DNA of 64,000 nt from Clostridium sp. Marseille-Q2269 (lineage in GTDB: Bacteria; Bacillota; Clostridia; Clostridiales; Clostridiaceae). A program made the position numbers and the translations under genes. Where the stretch lies: positions 310,001 to 374,000 of the forward strand of contig NZ_CALSFS010000002.1 of the NCBI RefSeq assembly GCF_943736985.1. Reading direction: 5' to 3'. Below are positions 17,711 through 27,080 of this stretch, piece after piece (positions within the stretch are counted from its first letter, which is position 1; each line of letters starts with the position of its first letter). The notes under the pieces are model-generated. The model was not told where the DNA came from. It saw nothing but the letters and a program-made list of their open reading frames with translations, and ran no database searches.

Positions 17711-18459
17711 TTTTTGCTACTCTCCTTTTCTTTTGAGACTATAACTATATTTACCCTTCTGTTCTTTGCTCTGTTAGCATCAGAGTTATTTTCTGCTATT
17801 GGTCTATACTCACCATATCCTGCAGCGGTAAATCTTGTTGGATTTTGTTTTTTAGTCTCAACAAAATATCTTAAAACATTAACAGATCTAGCTGTAGATA
17901 GTTCCCAATTTGATCCATATACATCATTTTTTATAGGTACATTATCTGTATGACCTTCTATTATAACTTCATTTGGTAACGTAAGTATTAAACCATTTAT
18001 CTTATCCATTATTTGTTTACTTTGAGGTTTTATATCAGCTTTAGCGGTTTCAAAGAGTACATTATCTCTAAGTTGTATTACAACACCTCTTCCATCTTCT
18101 TTTACCTTTATAGAGTCTTTAAGATTATTTTTATCTATAAATTTATTTACTTCATCATATATTTCCTTGGAATCAGATTTTCCATTTAATCCTTTTTCCC
18201 TTCCCATCTTAGTTGTTTCTCCAACTAAAGGTACATCACCATTTTTTAAACTATAATCTACAATAGTATTTCCAGATTGTCCAGTCATAGCCACCTGCAT
18301 AGCAGATGCTACCTGTTGGAATTTCTTAGCATCTACACTAGAAAAAGAATACAGTAATATAAAGAAAGTCAACAATAATGTTATAGTATCAGAATAAGTT
18401 CCAAGCCATTCATCTCCTCTTATTTCGTCTCCTCCTCCAGACTTTTTTCTTCTAGCCAT
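17707..18459 (-). CDS. motB: Flagellar motor stator protein MotB
   Basis: 250 residues. A single N-terminal membrane helix contains the ion-binding Asp (about D24 in TYSDTITLLLTFFILLYSFS), followed by the plug and linker. A C-terminal OmpA-like peptidoglycan-binding domain has VIEGHTDNVPI and NRRVNIVI. MotB anchors the stator and, with MotA, conducts the coupling ion. H+ versus Na+ cannot be decided reliably from these residues. It overlaps motA by 8 bp. Confidence 0.95.
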   Translation of the reverse strand: MARRKKSGGGDEIRGDEWLGTYSDTITLLLTFFILLYSFSSVDAKKFQQVASAMQVAMTGQSGNTIVDYSLKNGDVPLVGETTKMGREKGLNGKSDSKEIYDEVNKFIDKNNLKDSIKVKEDGRGVVIQLRDNVLFETAKADIKPQSKQIMDKINGLILTLPNEVIIEGHTDNVPIKNDVYGSNWELSTARSVNVLRYFVETKKQNPTRFTAAGYGEYRPIAENNSDANRAKNRRVNIVIVSKEKESSKK

Positions 18460-19264
18460 TTTGAGCTACTCCTTCCCCAGATACTTGTACTTTATTATAA
18501 GCTTGTCTTTCTGATGGTGAAAGATAAGTAACTAACTTTTCTTCCATTATTCTTGGGTTAACTCCTGATTGAATAGCTAAAACTCCTTCTAATATCATTT
18601 CTCTTGTAGTAGCTTCTACTTCACTTTTAAGCATCAAATTTGCTGCCATTGGATTAAATACTACATTTGCCATTAATGAACCATAAAAAGTAGTTATAAG
18701 AGCTTTTCCCATACCGGATGCTATAGCACTGGAATCTGTAAGATTTGCAAGCATTTGTATAAGTCCTATTAATGTACCTATCATACCAAAAGCTGGTGAA
18801 TATGCTCCCCAAGTTTTAAGCATATCTGCTCCTGATTTATGTCTTTTTTCCATTTCGTCTATTTCAAGTTCCATAATATCTCTTATAGTTTCTGGCTCTA
18901 TTCCATCTACCACCATTCTTAAGCCCTTTTTCATATAATCATCTGTTAAATTATTTATAGCATCTTCTAAAGAAAGAAGACCTTCTCTTCTAGCCTTTCT
19001 AGACAAATCCACAAAATTTTGGATAACATTTATATTAGACATTCCATTATCTTTAAAAGTTTGTACTATAACTACAAAAAGTCTTTTAAATTCATCCATA
19101 GGGTACGCAACCAACATAGCTGCCATAGAGCCTCCTATGGTTATAAACACAGATGCTAAATCCCAAAATACTTTAAGACTAGATCCTCCTGTAGCCATTC
19201 CCCATAGAACCAATCCAAAACAAAGAACAAGTCCTACAGGTGTTAATATATCGCTCTTCTTCAT
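18452..19264 (-). CDS. motA: Flagellar motor stator protein MotA
   Basis: 270 residues with four membrane helices. The large cytoplasmic loop between helices 2 and 3 (about 60-150) carries the charged residues that contact FliG. The MotA/ExbB signature WGAYSPAFGMIGTLIGLIQML (about 157-177) spans helix 3. It conducts ions with MotB to drive rotation. The start overlaps the flbD stop by 4 bp, and GGGGGAG lies upstream. Confidence 0.96.
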   Translation of the reverse strand: MKKSDILTPVGLVLCFGLVLWGMATGGSSLKVFWDLASVFITIGGSMAAMLVAYPMDEFKRLFVVIVQTFKDNGMSNINVIQNFVDLSRKARREGLLSLEDAINNLTDDYMKKGLRMVVDGIEPETIRDIMELEIDEMEKRHKSGADMLKTWGAYSPAFGMIGTLIGLIQMLANLTDSSAIASGMGKALITTFYGSLMANVVFNPMAANLMLKSEVEATTREMILEGVLAIQSGVNPRIMEEKLVTYLSPSERQAYNKVQVSGEGVAQNG

Positions 19265-19470
19265 TTCTTAAACTCCCCCTGTATGCCCAAAGTGATTATG
19301 TCACTTTTGTACTTTTTAACTTCTTTTATTATTTCCTCTGGTGTTTCTATAACTATGTATTTCTTCCCATTTACTAAAGTAATTAAACTTTCTGGTACCT
19401 GCTCAATTTTTTCAATATGTTCTGCATTTAAAGTAAAACTTTCACGATTCATACCTGTGAGCCTAATCAT
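19261..19470 (-). CDS. flbD: FlbD/SwrD family flagellar protein
   Basis: 69 residues beginning MIRLTGMNRESFTLNAEHIE, the FlbD family pattern (MIxLTxLNGxxFxLNxdLIE), and continuing with TLVNGKKYIVIETPEEI. In Bacillus the homologue SwrD lies in the same position just before motA-like genes and raises flagellar power. I start at ATG 19468-19470 because AAAAGGGG lies 8 nt upstream. An in-frame GTG at 19477-19479 sits directly on that site. It is the first gene after the long hairpin at 19514-19555. Confidence 0.9.
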   Translation of the reverse strand: MIRLTGMNRESFTLNAEHIEKIEQVPESLITLVNGKKYIVIETPEEIIKEVKKYKSDIITLGIQGEFKK

Positions 19471-19513
19471 TACAAACACCCCTTTTAATTTAGATACTTT
19501 TAATTTTTATGTT

Positions 19514-19555
19514 TAATGTAATAGTTAATAGTTTTATCTATTAACTATTACATTA
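19514..19555 (-). promoter_or_regulatory. 18-bp perfect hairpin inside the operon, between flgE and flbD
   Basis: TAATGTAATAGTTAATAG (19514-19531) pairs perfectly with 19538-19555 around a 6-nt loop. On the transcribed minus strand the 3' side is AAACATAAAAATT, with no U-run, so it is not a standard terminator for the operon. The U-run (ATTTTTT) is on the plus-strand side. An mRNA stability or processing element separating the highly needed hook mRNA from the motor genes is the likeliest role (inference). Confidence 0.7.
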
Positions 19556-19621
19556 TTTTTTATATATTTACTTGAAATTTAATTTTTATATTTATTGAGT
19601 TAAAGGTTAATCAATTAAATC

Positions 19622-20674
19622 TTATCTTTTTAAATTAACTAACTCTTGAAGTATTTCATCTCCTGTAGTTATCATCTTTCCACAAGCTTGGAAAGCTCTA
19701 TTAGCTACTATCATTTCTGTAAATTGTTCTGCTAAATCTACATTAGACATTTCTATCATACTCTGAACCATATCTCCATAACCTTTACTGTTATCATTTA
19801 CTGGATCAGTTCCTTTTGGACTTCTAACTACTGCATCTCCTGAATTTGCAGAAGAAGCATATAAATTCTTTCCAACTTTTTCAAGGCCATTCTCATTTTT
19901 AAAAGAAGCCATAGCTATTTGACCTAAAGCTGCTGAAGTTCCATCTGATAGTGAAGCTGTAATAATTCCATCCTTATTAATTGTAAAAGATTTAACTTTA
20001 GCTTCAATATCTTTACCAGCTTTATCTTTAGTTGGTATGGTATCTGGTATTTTAAGAGGAACTAATTCATCTGAAGTTGCTTTTAAATTTTCTGCATCTG
20101 CATTAACAAAACCCATAGTGGCATTACCTTGAGCATCATATGTAATACTAACTCCAGTACCTCCAGCATTTGCACCACTTTGAGTACTTCCAGTCAAGGA
20201 ATATCCCATTATTCTAAGTCCATCTCCATTCAAAAGATTTCCTTCCTTATCCAATGTAAATGATCCATCTCTTGTAAAAGATACATCCATATTGCTAGAA
20301 CCTAAAATTTGACCTGTGGTAGGAATTCCTCCATCTTGTCCTTTAGGTAATGATCCTTTACCTACTATAAAAAATCCTGGTCCATCTATAGCTGCATCTA
20401 AATTTCTTCCTGTAGTCTGCATGTTTCCTGTCGTAAAATTAGTATATATACCACTGACTTGAACTCCTAAACCTACTTGTCTTGGATTCGTTCCACCTAA
20501 ATTAACACTTGGACTTGTAGCATTTTGCATATTTTGACTTAACATATCTTGAAATCTAACACTTTGAGATTTAAAAGCTGTAGTGTTAGCATTAGCTATA
20601 TTATTTCCTACTACATCCAATTTGCTTTGTTGTGCTTTAAGTCCACTTATACCTGAATACATTGATCTTAACAT
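19622..20674 (-). CDS. flgE: Flagellar hook protein FlgE
   Basis: 350 residues: rod/hook N-domain (MLRSMYSGISGLKAQQSKLD, NNIANANTTAFKS), FlgE D2-type central region rich in Gly/Ser/Thr, the GPGFFIVG block and the C-terminal helix (MIEMSNVDLAEQFTEMIVANRAFQA). It forms the flagellar hook. I place the start at ATG 20672-20674, with GGAGGAA 8 nt upstream. A frame extension of 16 codons further upstream is unlikely to be translated. It lies 81 bp after the TIGR02530-type gene, and the 3' side holds the 18-bp hairpin. Confidence 0.95.
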   Translation of the reverse strand: MLRSMYSGISGLKAQQSKLDVVGNNIANANTTAFKSQSVRFQDMLSQNMQNATSPSVNLGGTNPRQVGLGVQVSGIYTNFTTGNMQTTGRNLDAAIDGPGFFIVGKGSLPKGQDGGIPTTGQILGSSNMDVSFTRDGSFTLDKEGNLLNGDGLRIMGYSLTGSTQSGANAGGTGVSITYDAQGNATMGFVNADAENLKATSDELVPLKIPDTIPTKDKAGKDIEAKVKSFTINKDGIITASLSDGTSAALGQIAMASFKNENGLEKVGKNLYASSANSGDAVVRSPKGTDPVNDNSKGYGDMVQSMIEMSNVDLAEQFTEMIVANRAFQACGKMITTGDEILQELVNLKR

Positions 20675-20755
20675 ATAAAATTCCTCCAATTTTTTAAGGG
20701 ATAATAACTTTGTATCTTTCATTCTACAAAGTAAAGCTTCCTAAAAAGGTCCAGC

Positions 20756-21166
20756 TTATATTATTACCGCACTATCTATATTTGTAAAAACATTATCCTT
20801 GCTTTCTTCTTTTGTCATAGCTGTTATTATAGTTCTATTTTTTATAGAGGTTATTAAAGCTGCATCCTTGCATAATATTAAGCACTCCCTGCTTCCCTTC
20901 TTGTAGGCTATATTTATAGCATTATTTATGTTATTCATATCTTCTTCTGATAAATTTATATTTCTAGATTTTAATCTTTCAAAAGCATGCTTTGATATTA
21001 TAAAACTCTCTTCTTTATTTCTTTTATCAAAATTATTTAGTTTTTTATTTAATAGCTCTTCAAAACTTCCTGATTTATGTTGCTGTTTAATACTTTGATT
21101 TTTTAAGGATGCAGTATTATAATCTTGAATTAATTGTAACTTTCCATTAATAATTTTAAAGGACAT
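20756..21166 (-). CDS. Flagellar operon protein, TIGR02530 family
   Basis: 136 residues. The C-terminal half is very typical of the TIGR02530 'flagellar operon protein' family found between flgD and flgE in Firmicutes: ISKHAFERLKSRNINLSE, KGSRECLILCKDAALITSIKNRT and the ending NVFTNIDSAVII. The N-terminal half is Asn/Gln/Lys-rich. The biochemical role is not established to my knowledge; position suggests hook assembly. ATG at 21164-21166 with AAGGG about 10 nt upstream. An in-frame GTG lies too close to that site. Confidence 0.88.
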   Translation of the reverse strand: MSFKIINGKLQLIQDYNTASLKNQSIKQQHKSGSFEELLNKKLNNFDKRNKEESFIISKHAFERLKSRNINLSEEDMNNINNAINIAYKKGSRECLILCKDAALITSIKNRTIITAMTKEESKDNVFTNIDSAVII

Positions 21167-21243
21167 CTTTCTCACACCCTTATTATTTTAATACATCTAA
21201 AAATTTATATAATTATTTAAAATATACGCCCTAATCATTTTCT

Positions 21244-21987
21244 TTAATTTGATGAAGTTTGTTCATCTACCCTTGTTACCCATTCAAATGGAACGTCTAT
21301 ATCTTGTTCTTTACCATCTTTTGTTACTGTTACTTTAACGGCCACTCCTAGACCATTTCTACTAACCCCTTTTACAACTCCAGCCATGTTTTCTTTTCCA
21401 TCACTCATCTGTACGGATTTTCCTATTAAATTTACTGCATTTAATAAATCATTATTATACTGAGAATTTTGATTTATATCATCTGTAATGTTTATCACAT
21501 CTTCCATAGGAAATTCTCCTACTTGTCCTGGAGAATATTCTATACTTAATTTTATCTCATCACCATCTTTTATTACATTTCTAACTACTCCTGCATACTG
21601 CTCTCCTTGTTCATTAAATTTTCTAAGTAAAACAGTTTTCCCTACAAAACTAGATGCTCCTGTCAATTTCATCATACTGTTTAGATTAGCCATTTGTTCT
21701 AAGGATGAAAATTGAGCTAATTGAGATACATATTCTGTTCCATCTTTTGCATTAGTGGGATCTTGATTAGAAAGTTCTGCAGCTAATATTTTGAAGAAGG
21801 CATTTTTATCGAGATCTTGTCCTTTTTTTACTATCCTAGTCCCTCTGGCAGTTTTAGTACTAGTAGCTTCATTTGATCTTTCTATTATTCCCTTTTCATC
21901 TTCTTTTTCCTTTACACTATCTGATTTGCTATCCAATTTAGTATTACCAGTAAATGGTGCATAATTTGAATTAATTACCGTTGGCAT
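21244..21987 (-). CDS. flgD: Flagellar hook-capping/scaffold protein FlgD
   Basis: 247 residues. The N-terminal FlgD domain is clear (LDKNAFFKILAAELSNQDPT, then YVSQLAQFSSLEQMANLN), followed by a C-terminal beta-rich half. FlgD caps the growing hook and is needed for FlgE polymerisation. I start at ATG 21985-21987 (MPTVINSNYAPF), with GGAGGTG 7 nt upstream, rather than at an ATG 15 bp upstream that overlaps that site. It sits between fliK and the TIGR02530 gene, the standard order. Confidence 0.94.
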   Translation of the reverse strand: MPTVINSNYAPFTGNTKLDSKSDSVKEKEDEKGIIERSNEATSTKTARGTRIVKKGQDLDKNAFFKILAAELSNQDPTNAKDGTEYVSQLAQFSSLEQMANLNSMMKLTGASSFVGKTVLLRKFNEQGEQYAGVVRNVIKDGDEIKLSIEYSPGQVGEFPMEDVINITDDINQNSQYNNDLLNAVNLIGKSVQMSDGKENMAGVVKGVSRNGLGVAVKVTVTKDGKEQDIDVPFEWVTRVDEQTSSN

Positions 21988-22017
21988 ATACCACACCTCC
22001 ATTCCATTATTGACATT

Positions 22018-23403
22018 CTAAGCTAAAATATTAACATTACTATCTATAGTGCTTATATTTTCTTCTTCCATTCCTTCATCCATAGATAACATGTCTATGT
22101 TGTTATTTGAGTTTGATGAATTATTATGATTTTGGTGTTTTTTATTCTCTTGTTTAAAGAAAGTTGTATCTTCATTGTATATATTTAATGAAAGTTCCTG
22201 TACTTTTATACCGGAATTTTGAAGCTTATCCTCTATTAATTGCATATTAGAATTTAATAAGTTATATGCTTCTTTGGTAGTAGCTCCTATATTAGCTTTC
22301 ATAATGCCACCTTCCATACTTAGCTTTATAATGATTTCTCCTAGTTCTTTTGGCATTATCTTCACTGTTAGATCTTTCACATTATTTAATTCCATATACT
22401 TCATAGACTTAATTATATCAGCATTCATAGTATCTTTATTAATTACTAATTTCCCTAATGCTTCTTTTGAAGATAATTGATTTACATCTGCAGAATTTTT
22501 AAGATGAGACATAAAATTAACAGTTTTGTTTATTTTTTCTCTCGCACCCTGTTCTTTATCTTCTAAAAGACCCATTAAAAGTTTTTCTTCTTTAGAATTG
22601 TTTTCTTTTAAATTAGGGAAATCTATTTTTTCTTCTGATACTAATAATTCATCCACATTTATTTTAGACTCTATTGGAAGCTTATCATTAGATTGTTCTT
22701 TCAATATATTTTGTATTTCATTTTTAATATTTCTTAATAAGCTTACCCTTTCTCCATTAACTTCTTTTCCAATTTGTATCTGAAGTTTATTTGAAAAAGT
22801 TTCTAATAAATCTTCATTTAATGAATGTTCATCTGTAACATTTAACTTACTAGTTTTATCACCCAAAATATTTTTTATTTCTATTAATAATTGTTGTTTA
22901 TTCTTACTATTCTCAGCTAAATTATTAAATAGAACTTTTATCTTATCTAATTTTGGGGCTATATCCTTAGATAAATTTATATTTTCTTTAGAATATAAAC
23001 ACTGCAGTATAGAATTAACTAAAGCTATAAATCCTTCTAGATCACCAACACTTCTAAGCTTATCTCCTAATTTTTTTAAATCTTCTAAAGATTTTATAGA
23101 ATCTAGTTCTTCTTTAGAAAATCCTTCTTTTTCTAATCTTTTCTTTATATCTTGTATATTTTCTTTATCCAATTTTGATATTATACTATTATCCTTACCA
23201 TGGATATTTTCATCCTTAATTACAGAATCTTTATTATTGTTATGAACATTCTTTTCTTGCTTTACATTAATATTTTTATCTTTATTAGAAGAAATATTAT
23301 TTAACACATCATTAAATAAACAAGACTTTTCACTTGAATCAGTTTCTTTTTTAAAAGAAGATTTATTTTCTATTTGAGTAAATCCATTTATTCTTAGTTC
23401 CAC
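22018..23403 (-). CDS. fliK: Flagellar hook-length control protein FliK
   Basis: 461 residues. The long N-terminal two thirds are polar, Lys/Asn/Glu-rich and poorly conserved, as expected for a molecular ruler. The C-terminal domain (about 330-420) has the FliK signature DLTVKIMPKELGEIIIKLSM followed by LLNSNMQLIEDKLQNSGI. FliK measures the hook and triggers FlhB substrate switching. I choose the GTG at 23401-23403 because AAAGGAGG lies 8 nt upstream; an in-frame GTG 9 bp earlier overlaps the ribosome binding site. It is adjacent to the fliJ stop. Confidence 0.88.
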   Translation of the reverse strand: MELRINGFTQIENKSSFKKETDSSEKSCLFNDVLNNISSNKDKNINVKQEKNVHNNNKDSVIKDENIHGKDNSIISKLDKENIQDIKKRLEKEGFSKEELDSIKSLEDLKKLGDKLRSVGDLEGFIALVNSILQCLYSKENINLSKDIAPKLDKIKVLFNNLAENSKNKQQLLIEIKNILGDKTSKLNVTDEHSLNEDLLETFSNKLQIQIGKEVNGERVSLLRNIKNEIQNILKEQSNDKLPIESKINVDELLVSEEKIDFPNLKENNSKEEKLLMGLLEDKEQGAREKINKTVNFMSHLKNSADVNQLSSKEALGKLVINKDTMNADIIKSMKYMELNNVKDLTVKIMPKELGEIIIKLSMEGGIMKANIGATTKEAYNLLNSNMQLIEDKLQNSGIKVQELSLNIYNEDTTFFKQENKKHQNHNNSSNSNNNIDMLSMDEGMEEENISTIDSNVNILA

Positions 23404-23408
23404 ATTTC

Positions 23409-23846
23409 TCACCTCCTTTCAGTATTTCTTATAAAGGCATAAAGAGCAAATTCATCGTTATTTTTTTGTTCTATCATATTTTGCTCTTTTTCAAATGCTA
23501 ATTTATCCTTTTCTCTTAGAATTTCCACAGTTTTTCTTTCTACCTGTTTTATTTTTAATTCTTCTCTTCTTTCTTCTACTATTCTAAGTTTTTGTTTCAA
23601 CTCATTTGCTGTTTCATTTATACAAAAGTTTAAAGAATTTAAATAACTATGCCTTATTTTTTTCTCTAATATAGAATCATTTAAATCTATATTATTATAT
23701 TTATTATAATTATTTTTAAGCCTTGATAATTTGTCTTCTGTATTATTCTTTTCCATTTGAGCTTGTTTGAAATTCATTTTGCTCTGTTCTTCTTTTTTTT
23801 CTCTTATATCTAATAGCTTTTGAAGTCTAAAGGAATAGCCCTTCAT
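23409..23846 (-). CDS. fliJ: Flagellar export chaperone/stalk protein FliJ
   Basis: 145 residues, predicted almost entirely helical coiled coil, rich in Lys/Glu/Gln/Asn, with the N-terminal FliJ pattern FRLQKLLDIREKKEE. FliJ is the central stalk of the FliI hexamer and an escort for export substrates. ATG at 23844-23846; a TTG three bases upstream is the alternative. It is separated from fliI by a 110-bp AT-rich gap without a terminator. Confidence 0.88.
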   Translation of the reverse strand: MKGYSFRLQKLLDIREKKEEQSKMNFKQAQMEKNNTEDKLSRLKNNYNKYNNIDLNDSILEKKIRHSYLNSLNFCINETANELKQKLRIVEERREELKIKQVERKTVEILREKDKLAFEKEQNMIEQKNNDEFALYAFIRNTERR

Positions 23847-23956
23847 CAAATTACCTACCTTCTATTAACAAATTAAATATATACTATTAATTAATATCTA
23901 TTAAGTTTATTTCATTTATGAAATATTTATGCCATTGAATCTATAGGGTGTATGTA

Positions 23957-25273
23957 TTAATTTTTAAAAATATTTTCAAGGATATTTATACTTTCCTCAA
24001 AAGAATAATTCTCACCTATACCTTGTTTCAAGAAAGATATTATTTGATCATAATAATGTATGGCCATATCTACCTTAGGATTACTGCCTTTAGCATAAGC
24101 TCCTATGTTTATAAGATCTTCTGAGTTCTTATAAGTAGCTAAAAGATCCCTAGCCATTCCGGCCGCATCTTTATGATCTTTTGAGGCAATCTCTGACATA
24201 AGCCTACTTACACTACTTAACACATCTATGGCAGGATAATGATTTTTAGCTGCCAAACCTCTAGATAGAACTATATGTCCATCTAATATACCTCTTACAG
24301 CATCTGCAATAGGTTCATTAAAGTCATCTCCATCAACTAGCACTGTGTAAAAAGCTGTTATGGACCCTCTATTGGACATACCAGACCTTTCCATAAGACG
24401 TGGTAATTTTGCAAACACTGAAGGAGTATAACCTTTAGTAGCAGGTGGCTCTCCTATGGCTAACCCTATCTCTCTTTGTGCCATAGCAAATCTAGTTACA
24501 GAATCCATCATAAGTATTACTTTTTTACCTTGATCTCTAAAATATTCTGCTATAGCCGTAGCAGTAAAAGCTCCTTTTAACCTAACCAAAGCAGGTTTAT
24601 CAGAGGTAGCACAAACTATAACAGATTTTTTAAGACCCTCTTCTCCTAGATCTTTTTCTATAAAATCTCTTACTTCCCTACCTCTTTCTCCTATTAAAGC
24701 TATAACATTTATATCTGCCTTTGCATATTTTGCAATCATACCTAAAGTAGTGCTCTTACCTACCCCACTACCTGCAAATATACCTATTCTTTGTCCTTCT
24801 CCTACAGTTAAAAATCCATCTATAGCTTTCACGCCTGTTGGTATAACGTCTTTTATTCTTCTTCTTTTCATAGGATCTGGAGGATCACTATCCAAAGAAT
24901 AGGGACTTCCCTCCATTAGTTGTTCTCCTTCTAGAGGATTTCCTAATCCATCTAGAACTTTTCCCAATATATTATCTGAACAAATAACACTTAGAGGTTT
25001 ACCTTGAGGTATTACCTTACATCCTGGAGCTATACCTATAAGTTCCCCTAATGGCATCAGTATAACATTTTCCTCTTTAAATCCAACTACTTCACAAGGA
25101 ATTTCTTGATTTCTTTCATTATATATAACACAAACTTCTCCTACAAAAGCCTTTATTCCTTCCACTTCTACTGTTAATCCTATAACTTTTCTAACATTGC
25201 CTTCCATGTAGTTAAAATTAGTCTCTTTAATTCTTTTTTCTATTTTTTTAAAATCTATATCTAACATGGACAT
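23957..25273 (-). CDS. fliI: Flagellum-specific export ATPase FliI
   Basis: 438 residues, homologous to the F1-ATPase beta subunit. Walker A GSGVGKST at about 168-175; Walker B in VILMMDSVTRFAMAQREIGLA; FTATAIAEYFRDQG and the ALLSRG-like ILDGHIVLSRGLA are typical of the type III secretion ATPases. It powers export and substrate unfolding with FliH and FliJ, whose genes flank it. ATG at 25271-25273 with AAGGTG about 8-10 nt upstream; a GTG nine bases earlier and an ATG six bases later are alternatives. Confidence 0.96.
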   Translation of the reverse strand: MSMLDIDFKKIEKRIKETNFNYMEGNVRKVIGLTVEVEGIKAFVGEVCVIYNERNQEIPCEVVGFKEENVILMPLGELIGIAPGCKVIPQGKPLSVICSDNILGKVLDGLGNPLEGEQLMEGSPYSLDSDPPDPMKRRRIKDVIPTGVKAIDGFLTVGEGQRIGIFAGSGVGKSTTLGMIAKYAKADINVIALIGERGREVRDFIEKDLGEEGLKKSVIVCATSDKPALVRLKGAFTATAIAEYFRDQGKKVILMMDSVTRFAMAQREIGLAIGEPPATKGYTPSVFAKLPRLMERSGMSNRGSITAFYTVLVDGDDFNEPIADAVRGILDGHIVLSRGLAAKNHYPAIDVLSSVSRLMSEIASKDHKDAAGMARDLLATYKNSEDLINIGAYAKGSNPKVDMAIHYYDQIISFLKQGIGENYSFEESINILENIFKN

Positions 25274-25312
25274 TGAATTCACACCTTATCTTTTAAAGTA
25301 ATTGTTTAATTA

Positions 25313-26077
25313 TTATTTTTCATTTATTAATAATTCTTTAATTTTATCCAAGGCAGTATCTATAGATGCCATAACTTTTCCCTGTTCAGTTTCTATAATA
25401 ACTTCTCCATCATTTAGAGATATATCTTCTATTATAAATATTTCTCCTCTATAAGGAATCTGATTTTTCCAAAGCTCTGATTTATTCTTTATTTCTTCAT
25501 AATAATTAGTGTTGCTTTTTACTACAAAGGTAGCAGATTTTTTTGCTTCTTCTAAATTTTCATATATAATATCATTCATAGAAGACTTGTCCTCAACTTC
25601 ATGTCTTAAAACTTCTTCCACTATAGTAAAAACCATAGTTCTAACTTCATGTTCTTTTTCTTTCAAATAATTATCATATTGAGCTTTGGTACTTAAAAAT
25701 AATTCATTACACTTTTCAACCATTTCTTCATAGGCTTTTTTACCTTTTTCTATATAATCTTCATAAGCCTCTTCATAACCAGATTTTTTTCCTTCTTGGT
25801 ATCCTTTATTTAAGCCTTCTTCATGACCTTTTTTAAAAGCTTCTTCTTCAACTATTTCTGCTTCAGCATAAGCCTTTGATAGAAAATCTTCAGATTTTCG
25901 TCTGGCATTTGCTAGTATATTCTTTGCCAAATTCTCATAGCTATCTATAAATTTTTTTGAATTCTCTTCTTCTATTTCTTCTTCTACAGTTACTGACTTT
26001 GTATAATTAGTTTTTATTTTTTCTTTACCTTGATTAACTACGCTGCTTTTTTTAATGACTTTATACAATGATTGCAT
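25313..26077 (-). CDS. fliH: Flagellar assembly protein FliH
   Basis: 254 residues: a charged N-terminal segment, then a helical middle with Gly-spaced repeats (AFKKGHEEGLNKGYQEGKKSG, of which GxxxG-like spacing is diagnostic of FliH), and a C-terminal domain similar to the V/F-ATPase E/delta stalk. FliH holds and regulates FliI and links it to the C-ring. Start ATG at 26075-26077, with AGAGGTGG upstream, overlaps fliG by 17 bp. Confidence 0.9.
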   Translation of the reverse strand: MQSLYKVIKKSSVVNQGKEKIKTNYTKSVTVEEEIEEENSKKFIDSYENLAKNILANARRKSEDFLSKAYAEAEIVEEEAFKKGHEEGLNKGYQEGKKSGYEEAYEDYIEKGKKAYEEMVEKCNELFLSTKAQYDNYLKEKEHEVRTMVFTIVEEVLRHEVEDKSSMNDIIYENLEEAKKSATFVVKSNTNYYEEIKNKSELWKNQIPYRGEIFIIEDISLNDGEVIIETEQGKVMASIDTALDKIKELLINEK

Positions 26078-27074
26078 CTTCGCCACCTCTTGATATTACT
26101 ATCTCCCCAGCTTCGTCTAAACGTCTTATTATGCTTACTATACCCTGCTGAGCTTTTTCTACATCCATTATTCTTACAGGACCTAAGAATTCTATATCCT
26201 CTTTTAAAGAAGCTGCAGCTCTCTTAGATTGATTTTTAAATATACAATTGGCAACTTCTTCTGAAGACCCCTTCAAAGCTAAACCCAAATCCTTTGTTTC
26301 CACTTCTCTTAATACTCTTTGAATTGCTATATCGTCCAAAGTTATTATATCTTCGAATACAAACATAGATTCCTTTATCTTTTCTGCTAATTCCGCATCT
26401 TCCCTTTGTAGTCCTTCTGTAATATTCTTTTCTGTAGTTCTATCTACTTGATTTAATATATCTACAATAGTTTGAACTCCTCCTATTGTTGTAGCATCAG
26501 ATCTAACTACTGAAGACAGTTTACTATCTAATACTTTTTCTATTTCTTTAACCACCATAGGTGAAGTAGCACTCATTGTAGCAATTCTATAAGCGACTTC
26601 TGATTGCAATTCTTCAGGCAGGGATGATAATATTTGTCCTGCCTTATCAGATTGCATATAACATAAAACTAAAGCTATAGTTTGTGGATGTTCGTTAGAT
26701 ATAGTATTTAAAAGCTGAGCCGGGTCTGCTTTTCTAGCTATAGCAAATGGTCTAAATTGTTGAGTAGCCTCTGTAACTTTCTCTAATATTTCCATTGCTC
26801 TTTGACTACCTAAAGCTTTACCTAAAAGATTTTTAGCGTACTCAAATCCACCTTCTAATATATAGTCCTTAGCCTTATTTATTTGTATAAATTCCTCTAA
26901 TATTTCTTGTTTCAATTCTGATTTTACAGAAGTTATATTAGCAATTTCATAAGTTATTTTTTGTATTTCTGAATCTGGTAATTTTTTTATTATACCAGCA
27001 GAGGCCTCGGGACCTAAAGTAATAAATAGTATTGCCGCTTTTTGAACTCCTGTTAATTTATCATCTTTAGCCAT
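26061..27074 (-). CDS. fliG: Flagellar motor switch protein FliG
   Basis: 337 residues with the three FliG domains: the N-domain (LTGVQKAAILFITLGPEASA), the middle domain with the EHPQT motif (SNEHPQTIALVLCYM, about 129-143) and the C-terminal torque helix region (LDDIAIQRVLREVETKDLGLALK) containing the charged residues facing MotA. It forms the upper C-ring on FliF. ATG with GAGGTGA upstream, 6 bp after the fliF stop. Confidence 0.97.
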   Translation of the reverse strand: MAKDDKLTGVQKAAILFITLGPEASAGIIKKLPDSEIQKITYEIANITSVKSELKQEILEEFIQINKAKDYILEGGFEYAKNLLGKALGSQRAMEILEKVTEATQQFRPFAIARKADPAQLLNTISNEHPQTIALVLCYMQSDKAGQILSSLPEELQSEVAYRIATMSATSPMVVKEIEKVLDSKLSSVVRSDATTIGGVQTIVDILNQVDRTTEKNITEGLQREDAELAEKIKESMFVFEDIITLDDIAIQRVLREVETKDLGLALKGSSEEVANCIFKNQSKRAAASLKEDIEFLGPVRIMDVEKAQQGIVSIIRRLDEAGEIVISRGGEDAIIV

Positions 27075-27080
27075 ATATTA

